DNA of 64,000 bases from Rhizobium sp. G21 (GTDB lineage: Bacteria > Pseudomonadota > Alphaproteobacteria > Rhizobiales > Rhizobiaceae): assembly GCF_014158035.1 (NCBI RefSeq), contig NZ_JACFXW010000001.1, positions 2,294,001 through 2,358,000 of the forward strand, in the 5' to 3' direction. The notes beneath the pieces were generated by a model. The model searched no databases and was not told where the DNA came from. It saw only the letters and a list, made by a program, of their open reading frames with translations. Of the stretch, positions 45,414 to 56,911 are shown one piece after another. The position numbers were made by a program, and so were the translations under genes. Each line of letters starts with the position of its first letter. The first letter of the stretch is position 1.

Positions 45414-46511
45414 ATGGCGACCATCGACATCAAATCCGTATCAAAAATCTACGACGGCGGCGCACAGGCCGTGCGGGACATTTCCATAGCCATCAAGGAC
45501 GGCGAGTTCATCGTGCTGGTCGGGCCTTCCGGCTGCGGAAAATCCACCCTGTTGCGCATGGTGGCCGGGCTCGAGGAAATCTCCGCCGGCGAAGTCCGCA
45601 TCGGCGACCGCCGCGTTAACGATGTCGACCCCGCCGATCGCGATATCGCCATGGTGTTCCAGAACTATGCGCTCTATCCGCATATGACCGTGCGCGACAA
45701 TCTCGCCTATGGCCTCAAGAACCGCAAGACGCCGAAGGCCGAGATCGAAAGCCGCGTCGATGAAGCGGCGCGCATGCTGGAGATCGAGCCCTATCTCGAC
45801 CGCAAGCCGCGGGCGCTGTCCGGCGGCCAGCGCCAACGCGTCGCCATGGGCCGGGCGATCGTTCGCCAGCCTGCCGCCTTCCTGTTCGACGAGCCGCTGT
45901 CCAATCTCGACGCCAAATTGCGCGTGACCATGCGCGGCGAGATCAAGCGCCTGCAGCGCCGGCTCGGCACGACCTCGATCTATGTCACCCACGACCAGCT
46001 GGAGGCGATGACGCTGGCGGACCGCCTGGTGGTGCTCAACAAGGGTGAGATCGAGCAGATCGGCAGCCCGCTCGACGTCTATCACAGGCCCGCCTCCACC
46101 TTCGTCGCAAGCTTTATCGGCTCACCGGCCATGAACCTCGTCAAGGCGGAGGCGCAGGGCGCTGGCGTCAAGATCGGCGATCAATGGCTTTCGTTGTCCA
46201 GACCGGTGGCGTCCGACGTCGCCCTGACGCTCGGCTTTCGCCCCGAAGACGCCACGCTCTCCATGGATCCCGCACAGGGGCTGCGTTTTGAGCTGGATTA
46301 TGTCGAGGAACTCGGCGCGCAGCGATTGTTGCATGGTCTGGTCGGCGGCCAGCCGGTGTCGGTCGTCACCGCGAGCATTCACGCCTTCCGGGGCGAGATG
46401 GGGCTCGCCATCGCGGAAAACAAGCTGCACGCCTTCTCGGCCGTCACCGGCAAACGCTTGGGCCAGAACGACGGCATGTCTTCAACGCACCGATCCGAGG
46501 CGCTGGCATGA
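45414..46511 (+). CDS. ugpC: sn-glycerol-3-phosphate ABC transporter, ATP-binding protein
   Basis: A 365-residue MalK/UgpC-type ATPase with Walker [12 protein letters not shown], signature [11 protein letters not shown], Walker [15 protein letters not shown] and a C-terminal regulatory TOBE-like part (from about 235). It drives G3P import. The ATG at 45414 ([15 protein letters not shown]) is preferred over the GTG at 45402, since family sequences start here. The stop overlaps the next gene (ATGA). Confidence 0.93.
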   Translation: MATIDIKSVSKIYDGGAQAVRDISIAIKDGEFIVLVGPSGCGKSTLLRMVAGLEEISAGEVRIGDRRVNDVDPADRDIAMVFQNYALYPHMTVRDNLAYGLKNRKTPKAEIESRVDEAARMLEIEPYLDRKPRALSGGQRQRVAMGRAIVRQPAAFLFDEPLSNLDAKLRVTMRGEIKRLQRRLGTTSIYVTHDQLEAMTLADRLVVLNKGEIEQIGSPLDVYHRPASTFVASFIGSPAMNLVKAEAQGAGVKIGDQWLSLSRPVASDVALTLGFRPEDATLSMDPAQGLRFELDYVEELGAQRLLHGLVGGQPVSVVTASIHAFRGEMGLAIAENKLHAFSAVTGKRLGQNDGMSSTHRSEALA

Positions 46512-47497
46512 TCCGAACCGTCGTTTCCGAACTCGCCGCCCCCTCCCAGGCGATGCGCGACGCCCTTCCCCGCGCCATCGAAACCGTGCTCGAGCATGAC
46601 GCCGTGATGTCTGGGCTTGCCGCGATGACCTCGCTCGAGGCGGCCGGAACCCCATCCACATCAGGCCCCCTCGCCTTTCCGATCACCGTGTCGGCCTGGA
46701 ATCTGGAGCGCTGCCTGTTCGTCGAGGACAGCGCCGACCATCTCAAGCAACACGCGCCCGCTTTGGTGCTGCTGTCGGAAATGGATGACGGCATGGCCCG
46801 CACCGGGCAGCGGCACACGACGCGTGATCTGGCCCGCTGCATGGAAATGACCTATGCCTATGGCGTGGAGTTCCTCGAAATGGGTCTCGGCTCGGACACC
46901 GAGCGGGAATTCTGCTCCGATTCCTTCAACCTCAAGGGCTTCCACGGCAACGGCCTCCTCTCAGCGGCGCCCATCCGCGAGCCGTTTATGATCCGCCTCT
47001 GGGGCGAGCGTCTCTGGCGCGGCGACGTCGGCCAGCCGCGCATCGGCGAGCGTTGCGCCGTGGGCGGGCTGATCGACACCACATCCGGTCCCTTCTTGGC
47101 CGTCTCCGTTCATCTCGAAAGCGCGACGACCGCCGCCTATCGCGAACAACAGACGGCTGATATGATCGACCGGCTGGAGCAAGCCTTTCCCGACCTGCCC
47201 ATCCTGATCGGCGGCGATCTCAACACCGGCAACCATGCCGGCGGCGATTTCGAGGCGGAAGGCCTGTTTGCGATGAGCGCCGCGCGCGGTTTCAGCCGTC
47301 ATGGCGGACCGCTCGAGCAGATGACGACGCGACCCAGTCTGATCACCCGCTGGCCTGAACGGGCCATGAAGCTCGACTGGTTTCTCACCCGCGGGCTCGA
47401 GCTCTCGGATACGATTATCACGCCGTCGCTCGATCCTAAGGGACGGCCTCTTTCCGACCACGATCCGATCACCACGCGCATTCTGGGCTTTCTCTGA
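46508..47497 (+). CDS. Endonuclease/exonuclease/phosphatase-family hydrolase in the ugp operon
   Basis: A 329-residue protein with all main active-site motifs of the EEP superfamily: WN in VSAWNLERC, Glu in [10 protein letters not shown], the HLES segment, Asp-Asn in [10 protein letters not shown] and the closing SDH in LSDHDPI. There is no signal peptide, so it is probably cytoplasmic. Its start overlaps the ugpC stop, so it is co-expressed with the transporter. That suggests cleavage of an imported phosphodiester, the role ugpQ plays elsewhere, though EEP and UgpQ are unrelated folds. This is inference from context. Confidence 0.8.
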   Translation: MIRTVVSELAAPSQAMRDALPRAIETVLEHDAVMSGLAAMTSLEAAGTPSTSGPLAFPITVSAWNLERCLFVEDSADHLKQHAPALVLLSEMDDGMARTGQRHTTRDLARCMEMTYAYGVEFLEMGLGSDTEREFCSDSFNLKGFHGNGLLSAAPIREPFMIRLWGERLWRGDVGQPRIGERCAVGGLIDTTSGPFLAVSVHLESATTAAYREQQTADMIDRLEQAFPDLPILIGGDLNTGNHAGGDFEAEGLFAMSAARGFSRHGGPLEQMTTRPSLITRWPERAMKLDWFLTRGLELSDTIITPSLDPKGRPLSDHDPITTRILGFL

Positions 47498-47588
47498 GGC
47501 TCGTCTTTCATCCCTGCCGGCGGGCTTGCCAAGCGCCCGGCCGGGTCCTACATCTGGCCGGCTTTGATCATCCGGGGAGCGCCTTTTC

Positions 47589-48535
47589 ATGGCTAAAATC
47601 AAGAACGTCGCCGTGCAGATGGACCATGTGTCCTCCATCAACATCGCCGGCGACTCCACCTTCGCCATGAGCCTTGAAGCGCAAGCGCGCGGCTACAAGC
47701 TGTTCCACTACACCCCCAACCAATTGTCGATGCGCGACGGCACGATCTACGCCACCGTCGAGCCGATGGAGCTGCGCGACGTCAAGGGCGACCATTTCAC
47801 GCTCGGCGAAGCCGAACGCGTCGATCTCTCGACCATAGATGTGGTGCTCTTGCGCCAGGATCCGCCCTTCGACATGGCCTATATCACCTCGACGCATCTG
47901 CTCGAGCGCATTCACCCCAGGACGCTTGTGGTCAACGATCCCGCCTGGGTGCGCAATTCGCCGGAAAAGATCTTCGTCACCGAATTCGCCGACCTGATGC
48001 CGCAGACGCTGATTACCCGCGACGTCAAGGAAATCGCCCGCTTCCGCGAGGAAATGGGCGACATAATTCTGAAGCCGCTCTACGGCAATGGCGGCGCAGG
48101 CGTGTTCCCTCCTCGCGCGACGACCGCAACTTCACCTCGCTGCTGGAAATGTTCGGCCAGATGTTCCGCGAGCCCTTCATCGCCCAGCAATATCTGCCTG
48201 CGGTGCGCAAGGGCGACAAGCGCATCATCCTGATCGACGGCGAGGCCGTGGGCGCGATCAACCGCGTGCCGGCCGAGACGGATTCGCGCTCCAATATGCA
48301 TGTAGGCGGCCGCGCCGAACATACAGAACTCACCGCGCGCGAACAGGAAATCTGCGCGCGTATCGGGCCTGCGCTCCGCGAACGCGGCTTCCTGCTGGTC
48401 GGCATCGACGTGATCGGCGACTATATGACCGAGATCAACGTCACGTCGCCCACCGGCATCCGCGAGGTCAAGAAGTTCGGCGGCGCCGATATCGCCTCGC
48501 TGTTCTGGGACGCGGTGGAAAAGAAGCGCGGCTGA
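47589..48535 (+). CDS. gshB: Glutathione synthetase, frameshifted
   Basis: About 315 residues after repair, matching E. coli GshB. It joins gamma-glutamylcysteine and glycine with ATP. Landmarks are [40 protein letters not shown], the ATP-grasp [15 protein letters not shown] and [13 protein letters not shown] at the end. The frame breaks at CCC 48107-48109; one more C gives [20 protein letters not shown]. Confidence 0.92.
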
Positions 48536-48698
48536 TTTGCGATTTTATTTTTGTCGCTCAACCGAACCAAATTGCAGCCGGAGGGTGAAAATCGACTCGA
48601 TTTGTTCTTGTTTTATTCTGGTTTCCGTGATTGACTGCAACCCTATGCCGAGGAAGGGCGATTTTCGCTTTAACGGCGAGCAAGGGGGCGCGGGCAAT

Positions 48699-50229
48699 AT
48701 GGTGGCGAGAGTCAGCACAGTCGCATTCCAGGGCATCGAAGGGGTGCCGGTCGATGTTCAGGTCATGGTGGGGCCAGGCAAGCATGTGATGCAGATTGTC
48801 GGCCTGCCCGACAAGGCGGTGGCCGAAAGCCGGGAGCGGGTGCAGGCGGCGCTGCATGCTTCGGGCCTGGCGTTGCCGCAGAAGAAAGTCACCGTCAACC
48901 TCGCGCCGGCGGACCTTCCCAAGGAAGGCAGCCATTTCGATCTGCCCATTGCGCTGGCGATGATGGCGGCGCTGGGCGCAATCCCGGCGGATGCGCTGCA
49001 GGCCTACCTGATCCTCGGCGAACTCAATCTCGACGGCACGATCGCGCCGGTGGCCGGCGCGCTTCCGGCGGCGATCGCAGCCAACGCCATGGGCAAGGGG
49101 CTGATCTGCCCGCAGGACAGTGGCCCCGAAGCCGCCTGGGCCGGCGCCGAGATCGACATTCTTGCGCCGCGCAGCCTTGTCGGCCTCGCCAATCATTTCC
49201 GCGGCACCCAAGTGCTGTCACGGCCGCAGCCGGCGGTCCGGGCGCTGCCCGCCAACAGCCCCGATCTCGCAGATATCAAGGGGCAGGAAAGCGCCAAGCG
49301 GGCGCTCGAAGTGGCGGCGGCCGGCGGACATAATCTTTTGTTCGTCGGCCCCCGGTTCGGGCAAGTCGATGCTCGCCCAGCGCTTGGCCTCGATCCTGCC
49401 GCCGCTGGATTCGGCGGAACTGTTGGAAGTGTCGATGATCCATTCGATCGCCGGGCAGCTCGCGGGCGGCAAATTGTCGGACCGCCGGCCGTTCCGCGCA
49501 CCACATCACTCCGCCACCATGGCGGCGCTGGTCGGCGGCGGGCTGCGCGCCAAGCCCGGCGAGGCCTCGCTTGCCCATCACGGCGTGTTGTTTCTCGATG
49601 AGCTGCCGGAATTTCATCCGCAAACGCTGGATGCGTTGCGCCAACCGCTGGAAACCGGCGAATGCGTCATCGCCCGCGCCAATCACCATGTCAGTTATCC
49701 GGCTAAGTTTCAGCTGATCGCGGCGATGAACCCCTGCCGCTGCGGCATGGCCGGCGAACCGGGCCATATCTGCGCGCGGGGGCCGCGCTGCATGAGCGAT
49801 TATCAGTCGCGGCTGTCGGGACCATTGCTCGACCGGATCGACATCCGCATAGACGTGCCCGCCGTCAGCGCCACCGATCTCATCCGGCCCCGGCCGGCGG
49901 AGCCGAGTTCCGTGGTGGCCGCCCGCGTCGCCCGTGCGCGGGAGTTGCAGCGCGACCGTTTCCTTGCCGCAGGCCTGCCGGAGATCGGCTGCAACGCCCG
50001 CTGCGCCACCGCGCTGATCGAAGCGATCGCCGAACCCGATCCCGCCGGCCTGCAGCTTCTCCGCGACGCCGCCGACAAGATGAAATTCTCGGCGCGCGGC
50101 TATCACCGGATTTTGAAAGTGGCGCGCACGCTCGCCGATCTCGACGAGGCTCCACGCGTGGGCCGCATTCATCTCGCAGAGGCGATTTCCTACCGGATTG
50201 CCGGGACTGCGCTTCAGAACGCGGCCTGA
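48699..50229 (+). CDS. comM: ComM/YifB family Mg-chelatase-like AAA ATPase, frameshifted
   Basis: About 510 residues after repair. The N-terminal Lon-like domain has VMQIVGLPDKAVAESRERVQ and HFDLPIALAMMAALGAI. The AAA core has Walker A around GPPGSGKSMLAQRL, Walker B LFLDELPEFHPQTLDAL and the zinc-like MNPCRCGMAGEPGHICARG. The Walker A itself spans the break: CCCCC-GG 49349-49355 seems to lack one C and one G. In naturally competent bacteria ComM is a branch-migration helicase that helps integrate transforming DNA. The chosen start is the ATG at 48699. Confidence 0.88.
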
Positions 50230-50230
50230 T

Positions 50231-50629
50231 CTATTCCGGTCGATTGATGACCGCTTCGATGTGGTGGCCGTCGGGATCGATGACGAAGGCCGCGAAATAG
50301 TGGGGCCCATAATGGGGCCGAAGTCCCGGGCCGCCATTATCGATGCCGCCATGGGAAATGGCTTCGGCGTGAAACTGTTCCACGCTCACGCGGCTCGGGG
50401 CGGCGAGAGCGAGATGGAAACCCGGACCCGGAGGGCTCGCGTCATGCGGCCTGTGTTTCAAGGCCAGTTTGTCGCCGCCGCCGGGCAATCCGTATCCGAC
50501 AGCCTGGTCATCCTCGCGGGGCCGGATATCCTCCCAGACGCGAACATATCCGAGCGGCCTGAGAGCGGCGTCATAGAACTGCGCGGCTTTGAGGATGTCT
50601 ACGACGCCCAATGAGATGTGATGAAGCAT
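50231..50629 (-). CDS. VOC family (glyoxalase/bleomycin-resistance fold) protein
   Basis: A 132-residue vicinal-oxygen-chelate protein: MLHHISLGVVDILKAAQFYD, the middle HRPHDASPPGPGFHLALAA and FVIDPDGHHIEAV with the metal Glu. The substrate is unknown. The start ATG 50629 has an AAGG site. Its stop is one base from the convergent comM stop. Confidence 0.85.
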   Translation of the reverse strand: MLHHISLGVVDILKAAQFYDAALRPLGYVRVWEDIRPREDDQAVGYGLPGGGDKLALKHRPHDASPPGPGFHLALAAPSRVSVEQFHAEAISHGGIDNGGPGLRPHYGPHYFAAFVIDPDGHHIEAVINRPE

Positions 50630-50703
50630 CGGCCTTGCTCTTAGAGCGGCAGTGGCATGAAATATCGAAGCCGCAGAAGCACGGCTCCGATGTCTACAAA
50701 AAA

Positions 50704-51672
<969 letters not shown>

Positions 51673-51800
51673 GGTGCTTCTCCCTGTGTTGTGAGAGCAA
51701 GTTAGGGAGGAATTCGCCGGCTTTCCAGCAAGATCGGCGCGCGGCAGAGTGAAAAGGAGAAAATTTCACCCTTTTTCGCGAGGGGCGACAGGCGATCCTG

Positions 51801-52418
51801 CTATGCGGCGCGGCTGGCGATGTAGCCGGCGGTCGCAAACAGGCAGGCCGCCGCCGCCTTGTTGAGCCGTCCCAACGCCTTGGGATGTTTGAAGGCTTCC
51901 CGCGCTTTGCCCGCGAGCGCGACATAGGGGAAGGTCACCGCCACCAGCACCAGAAATGTGGCGAGCAGCAGCAGGAGGTAATCCGCAACCCCGATGCTTT
52001 CGAGATCGATGATCGTCGGCACCAGAGCGACATAGAACAACATCGCCTTGGGATTGCCGAGCGTCACGAACAAACCCGAGGCGAAGGACTGGGTAAAGCT
52101 TCTTTTCGGCGCAGCGCCGATTTCGGCGCTGAGAATCCCTGCGGTCCAGATCTTGTAGGCGATCCAGGCGAGGTAAATCGCGCCGAGGATCTTGATGACG
52201 GTGAACACTTCGCTGAAGGCATGCGCCAGAACCGCGAGCCCCATCACTGCGGCGGTCAGGAACACCATGTCGCCCAGGATGAGGCCGAGCGCCATGCCGA
52301 CGCCTTCGACCATGCCGGCGCCGAGCGCACGGGCCACCAGCGCCGTGATCCCCGGCCCGGGGATGGCGGCGGCGATCAGCAGAGCGAGAGAATAGGCGGC
52401 GAGGGCGGACAGGGTCAT
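51801..52418 (-). CDS. LysE/RhtB-family amino acid exporter
   Basis: A 205-residue membrane protein with six segments and the family motif AAAIPGPGITALVARALGAG in the first third, plus the GNPKAMLFYVALVP hallmark. It exports an amino acid or similar metabolite. The start at 52418 is preceded by GGAG. It faces away from the GGDEF-EAL gene. Confidence 0.9.
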   Translation of the reverse strand: MTLSALAAYSLALLIAAAIPGPGITALVARALGAGMVEGVGMALGLILGDMVFLTAAVMGLAVLAHAFSEVFTVIKILGAIYLAWIAYKIWTAGILSAEIGAAPKRSFTQSFASGLFVTLGNPKAMLFYVALVPTIIDLESIGVADYLLLLLATFLVLVAVTFPYVALAGKAREAFKHPKALGRLNKAAAACLFATAGYIASRAA

Positions 52419-52814
52419 GAAAGTCTCCGGGATACAATCTCATCTATCACCGGTAGATTTTTCCGTCAATTGTCGTCTTTAATAACACATAATTCCGCTC
52501 ATTTTACGATATATCGCAACTTTTAGTCATATCCGCACATATGCCTCATTCCGCTGCAGACCACGTCCAGAAACATGTCCAGGAGGGTCGCTTCCGTCGC
52601 GCATCCGCGGTTGCGAACCGGCAGCAGGCCTCGAATAGGGCTCGGACGAGGCTGTGGAGCCGGGCATCTCTTCAAAAATTTTGTTGGAGTGGTGGTTTGA
52701 TTGGCCGCAATTTCTGCGTCACTCGCCCCCGAGTAAGGCGTCGTTCCGAACTTTGCAATCGTCAGACTTTGCTAATCAATCCTGTTCATAGTCACAGAGA
52801 TCTGGGAGGAGCGG
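52419..52814. other. Intergenic region, about 396 bases
   Basis: This divergent region is more AT-rich than its neighbours (52440-52540). It serves as upstream region for the LysE gene (minus) and the GGDEF-EAL gene (plus, GGAGGAG just before its ATG). An open frame of 94 codons at 52541-52825 has no ribosome site and resembles no family. No repeat or RNA gene was seen. Confidence 0.6.
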
Positions 52815-54572
52815 ATGCGCGATAAGCTCACATGGACCAACAACGAGCTCGAAAGTCTTCTGCGCCAATTGGATATCGCGCTCGAAGCCTCCGGGATCGG
52901 CATCTGGCAGCATAATCTGCATAAAAATCAGACCCGCTGGGACCATCAACTCCAGATCATCTATGGCATCAAGAAAGAACTTGACGACGTCATCTGGCTC
53001 GAAAGCGTACATCCCGAAGATCGGGACTATGCGAGTTCGGTATTCCAGCGCGCGATCAACGCCAGGTCGGATTACGCCGCGCAATTCAGGATCATTCGTC
53101 CCGACGGTGAAACTCGATATCTCCGGTCGCGAGCCAAATACTTTGTGGACGAGCAGGGCGAAGGATGTTTCATCGGCGCGGAGTGGGACGTCACCGACGA
53201 TATCTTGCGTTCCGAGCAGCTGGCCAGGGAGCGGGAAGCGGCGGAAGCAAGCCGAGCGGTCGCCAAGTTCGCTGCGGATCACGACTATCTCACCGGCCTT
53301 CTGAACCGGCGAGCGTTCGACGAAAAATTCGCCGAGTTTCAGTCCACAGTCGATGCGGCGTCGCTTTGCCATTTGGATCTGGATCATTTCAAGGAGATCA
53401 ATGATCGTTTCGGGCATTCCGGCGGCGACGCTGTCCTGCGATATGTCGGCGACATCCTTGCGAAAGCCACGCGCGATGGTGAGCATGCGGCTCGTCTGGG
53501 TGGCGACGAATTCGCTGTCCTGTCGCCCTTCGGCCTGAGCAGAATGCAGGATCTGGTGTCGGCCATTCGCAGGGAATTGGACAAGCCCGTCACTCTCAAC
53601 GGGGAGTCTTACCTCGCGGAATGCTCGATCGGCTTCGCCTGTGCGCAAGGCCAGGAGATCGGCGCACTTCTGAAAGCGTCGGATGTGGCTCTCTACGAAG
53701 CCAAGAAGCTCGGCCGAAACAACGCCCAACTCTTTACGCCCGAGCTTGCCCAGCGACTGGCAAAGGAAAAACAGACACTCAAGGACCTGCAGACCGCATT
53801 GCGCGCAAACGAGATCGTTCCTCATTATCAGGTGCAGATCGATGCGAAAACCGGTGAAATCTGCGGGCTGGAAGCCTTGGCGCGATGGGAGACCGCAGAC
53901 GGCGTCAGGCCGCCTTCGGAATTCCTGGATCTCGCCTCGGCGCATGGCTTGATGGAGGCCGTGGACGAAGCCATCCTGACGCGGGTGCTGCTGGATATCA
54001 AGCGCTGGACGCTGCTGGATATCGACGTGCCGCGGGTGTCGGTCAATCTTTCCGCCGCTCGCCTGAGTGACGCAAGCCTGCCCAAGCGGCTGGAAGCGAT
54101 GGCGGCGCCGCCGAAATCGCTCAGTTTCGAACTGATAGAAACGATCTTCCTGGACAAGGTCAGCGACCAGATCAAACAGAATATCCGGATGATCAGAGAC
54201 CTCGGGATTCTCATCGAACTCGATGATCTCGGTTCAGGGCACGCGTCGCTTCTCGGTCTGTTGGAACTGCGCCCGGAGCGCGTGAAAATCGACCGGCACC
54301 TCGTCGCGCCGATCCTGGATCATGCGCCGCAGAAACAGCTTGTCGGTTCTCTCATCGACATCGCGCATGCCCTGGACATCGAAGTCGTGGCGGAAGGGGT
54401 GGAAACAATGGCGCATGCGGTGATGCTGACCGATCTCGGAGCCGATATTCTCCAGGGCTTCGCATTCGCGAGAGCCGAACCCGCCCACCAGATCACCGCA
54501 AGGCTGGTCGCTTCGCTCCGCGGCGACAGGGCAGATACGAAACAGCGCGCGGCTGCGCCGGCCGCAGGGTGA
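52815..54572 (+). CDS. PAS-GGDEF-EAL protein (c-di-GMP synthesis/degradation)
   Basis: A 585-residue soluble protein. An N-terminal PAS domain (about 15-135) has WLESVHPEDRDYASSVF and FIGAEWDVTDDI. The GGDEF domain (150-315) has the intact active site ARLGGDEFAVLS. The EAL domain (about 325-570) has GLEALARW, NLSAARLSD, ELIET, IELDDLGSGHASLLGL, VKIDRHLVAPI and AEGVETMAHA. Both catalytic sites look intact, so it could both make and break c-di-GMP; the DDLGSGHA loop differs a little from the usual DDFGTGYS. No membrane segments were seen. Confidence 0.88.
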   Translation: MRDKLTWTNNELESLLRQLDIALEASGIGIWQHNLHKNQTRWDHQLQIIYGIKKELDDVIWLESVHPEDRDYASSVFQRAINARSDYAAQFRIIRPDGETRYLRSRAKYFVDEQGEGCFIGAEWDVTDDILRSEQLAREREAAEASRAVAKFAADHDYLTGLLNRRAFDEKFAEFQSTVDAASLCHLDLDHFKEINDRFGHSGGDAVLRYVGDILAKATRDGEHAARLGGDEFAVLSPFGLSRMQDLVSAIRRELDKPVTLNGESYLAECSIGFACAQGQEIGALLKASDVALYEAKKLGRNNAQLFTPELAQRLAKEKQTLKDLQTALRANEIVPHYQVQIDAKTGEICGLEALARWETADGVRPPSEFLDLASAHGLMEAVDEAILTRVLLDIKRWTLLDIDVPRVSVNLSAARLSDASLPKRLEAMAAPPKSLSFELIETIFLDKVSDQIKQNIRMIRDLGILIELDDLGSGHASLLGLLELRPERVKIDRHLVAPILDHAPQKQLVGSLIDIAHALDIEVVAEGVETMAHAVMLTDLGADILQGFAFARAEPAHQITARLVASLRGDRADTKQRAAAPAAG

Positions 54573-54735
54573 AGGCGTAGTCGTCACGCCCCGCCATCCA
54601 CCGTCCCGAACAACCTGCTGGGCAGGAAGACGAAAAACACAGCCTTGTTCCCTAAAAACATAAAGACGCAGCCGCTTGAAGGCGTTGGGCTTGTCGGATG
54701 GGGGCCGGATCTATTTCGACACGCAGATTTTCGCC

Positions 54736-55203
54736 TCACGCGCCGGTCGAGCCGAACCCTCCCGCGCCCCGCGCAGTGTCGCTCACATGCGTTCGCTCTT
54801 CGACACCGGCCTGGACGACGGGCGCGACGATCAACTGAGCGATGCGCATGCCGCGCTCGATGACGAAGGGCTCGGCTCCCAGATTGACCAGGAGCACCTT
54901 CACCTCGCCGCGATAGTCGCTGTCGATCGTGCCGGGGGTATTGAGGCAGGTCACGCCATGCTTGAGCGCCAGACCGGAGCGCGGCCGCACCTGCACCTCG
55001 AAACCTTCGGGGATTTCGAACACGAAACCGGTGGGAACAAGCGCGCGCGCGCCGGCTGCAAGCGTCATCGGCTCGTCTTCCTGCAAAGCCGCGCGGATAT
55101 CCATGCCGGCGGCGCCGGTGGTTTCATAGGACGGCAAGGGTAGATCGGCGGCATGCGGCAGGCGCACGAGGCCGAGAACGGGTGTGGCGGAAGCTTGGGT
55201 CAT
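54736..55203 (-). CDS. dut: dUTP diphosphatase
   Basis: A 155-residue trimeric dUTPase with all five motifs: [52 protein letters not shown] and the C-terminal [10 protein letters not shown]. It hydrolyses dUTP to dUMP, keeping uracil out of DNA and feeding thymidylate synthesis. The 163 bases to the GGDEF-EAL gene hold no other gene. Confidence 0.97.
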   Translation of the reverse strand: MTQASATPVLGLVRLPHAADLPLPSYETTGAAGMDIRAALQEDEPMTLAAGARALVPTGFVFEIPEGFEVQVRPRSGLALKHGVTCLNTPGTIDSDYRGEVKVLLVNLGAEPFVIERGMRIAQLIVAPVVQAGVEERTHVSDTARGAGGFGSTGA

Positions 55204-55295
55204 AAGCGTTTGTCGCCCCCAGCCGCCAGCCGGTCAATTGCAATTTGCGGCTCGAAACGGTAGAAGGCCGGCGCTCAACAGGATTTTCTGAAAAC

Positions 55296-56879
55296 ATGAC
55301 CGAGACCTTGGCCGAGGCGATCTCCCGCCGCCGCACCTTCGCCATTATCGCGCATCCGGACGCAGGCAAGACGACGCTGACCGAAAAGCTGCTGTTGTTC
55401 GGCGGCGCGATCCAGCTCGCCGGCGAGGTCAAGGCGAAGAAAGACCGCATTCAGACCCGGTCGGACTGGATGAAGATCGAGCGCGAACGCGGCATCTCGG
55501 TCGTCACCTCGGTGATGACCTTCGAATACAACGACAATGTCTTCAACATTCTCGATACGCCCGGTCACGAAGACTTCGCCGACGACACCTATCGCACGCT
55601 GACGGCGGTCGACGCCGCCGTCATGGTGATCGACGCCGCCAAGGGCATCGAGCCGCGCACGCTGAAACTGTTCGAAGTCTGCCGCCTGCGCAATATCCCG
55701 ATCATCACCTTCATCAACAAGATGGACCGCGAAAGCCGCGATCCCTTCGAAATCCTCGATGAAGTGGAAGAAAAGCTCGCGCTCGACACCGCCCCGGTCA
55801 CCTGGCCGATCGGGCGGTCCAAGACCTTCTGCGGCTCCTACAATCTCGCCGACAACACCGTGCGCGGCTCCGACACAGAAGTCGTGGGCACGCCGGTCAA
55901 CGGACCGGAAGCGGTGGCCGACCGTCTGCCGGAAAACGAACGAGAAGTCTTTGTCGACGAGGTCAATCTGGCGATCGAGGCCTGCAGGCCCTTCGACCGC
56001 GAGGCCTTCCTCGAAGGTCACATGACGCCCGTATTTTTCGGCTCGGCGCTGCGCAATTTCGGCGTCCGCGATCTCATCAATGCGCTCGGCGAATTTGCGC
56101 CGGCGCCGCGTGACCAGGTGGCCGACACCCGCACAGTTCACGCCGCCGAAGACAAGATGACCGCCTTCGTCTTCAAGATCCAGGCGAATATGGATCCCAA
56201 CCACCGCGACCGCATCGCCTTCGCCCGCGTCTGCTCGGGCAAGATCGAGCGCGGCATGAAGGCGAGGCTCGCCCGCACCGGCAAGCAACTGGGCCTGACG
56301 GCGCCGCAATTCTTCTTCGCCTCGCAGCGCCAGCTCGCGGATACCGCCTATGCCGGCGACGTGGTCGGCATTCCCAATCACGGCACCCTGCGCATCGGCG
56401 ACACGCTGACCGAAGGGGAATCACTGGTGTTCCAGGGCGTGCCGAATTTCGCGCCCGAGATCCTGCGCCGCGTGCGGCTGGAAGACGCCATGAAGGCCAA
56501 GAAGCTCAAGGAAGCGCTGCATCAGATGGCTGAGGAAGGCGTCGTGCAGCTGTTTTCGCCGGAAGACGGTTCGCCGGCGATCGTCGGCGTGGTCGGCGCG
56601 CTGCAGCTCGACGTGCTCAAGGAGCGTCTGTCGGCGGAATACACTTTGCCGGTGTCGTTCGAAATGTCGCGTTTCTCGGTCTGCCGCTGGATCTCGGCCG
56701 AAAATCCGGCCGATCTGCAGAAATTCCTGGATGTCCGCCGCGGCGACATCTGCCGCGATCTCGACGGCGATCCGGTGTTCATGGCGCAAGACGGCTTCTC
56801 GCTTCGCTATGAATCGGAGCGCCATCCCGCCATCAAGATGATCGCCATCAAGGAATATCATATTCAGAAGGCGGCCTGA
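55296..56879 (+). CDS. prfC: Peptide chain release factor 3
   Basis: A 527-residue translational GTPase matching E. coli RF3 (529). G1 is AHPDAGKTTLTEKLLLFGG, G3 is DTPGHEDFADDTYR and G4 is FINKMDRESRDP. RF3 removes RF1 and RF2 from ribosomes after termination. The ATG at 55296 has only a weak AGGA upstream; longer in-frame extensions lack family sequence. Confidence 0.96.
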   Translation: MTETLAEAISRRRTFAIIAHPDAGKTTLTEKLLLFGGAIQLAGEVKAKKDRIQTRSDWMKIERERGISVVTSVMTFEYNDNVFNILDTPGHEDFADDTYRTLTAVDAAVMVIDAAKGIEPRTLKLFEVCRLRNIPIITFINKMDRESRDPFEILDEVEEKLALDTAPVTWPIGRSKTFCGSYNLADNTVRGSDTEVVGTPVNGPEAVADRLPENEREVFVDEVNLAIEACRPFDREAFLEGHMTPVFFGSALRNFGVRDLINALGEFAPAPRDQVADTRTVHAAEDKMTAFVFKIQANMDPNHRDRIAFARVCSGKIERGMKARLARTGKQLGLTAPQFFFASQRQLADTAYAGDVVGIPNHGTLRIGDTLTEGESLVFQGVPNFAPEILRRVRLEDAMKAKKLKEALHQMAEEGVVQLFSPEDGSPAIVGVVGALQLDVLKERLSAEYTLPVSFEMSRFSVCRWISAENPADLQKFLDVRRGDICRDLDGDPVFMAQDGFSLRYESERHPAIKMIAIKEYHIQKAA

Positions 56880-56911
56880 TCGAAGGCCGCCGAGAGTCCG
56901 GCGGCCGCCCG

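Noticed and set aside
52541..52825. A 94-codon open frame before the GGDEF-EAL gene.
   Set aside because: No ribosome site, no recognisable family, and it overlaps the real start at 52815.
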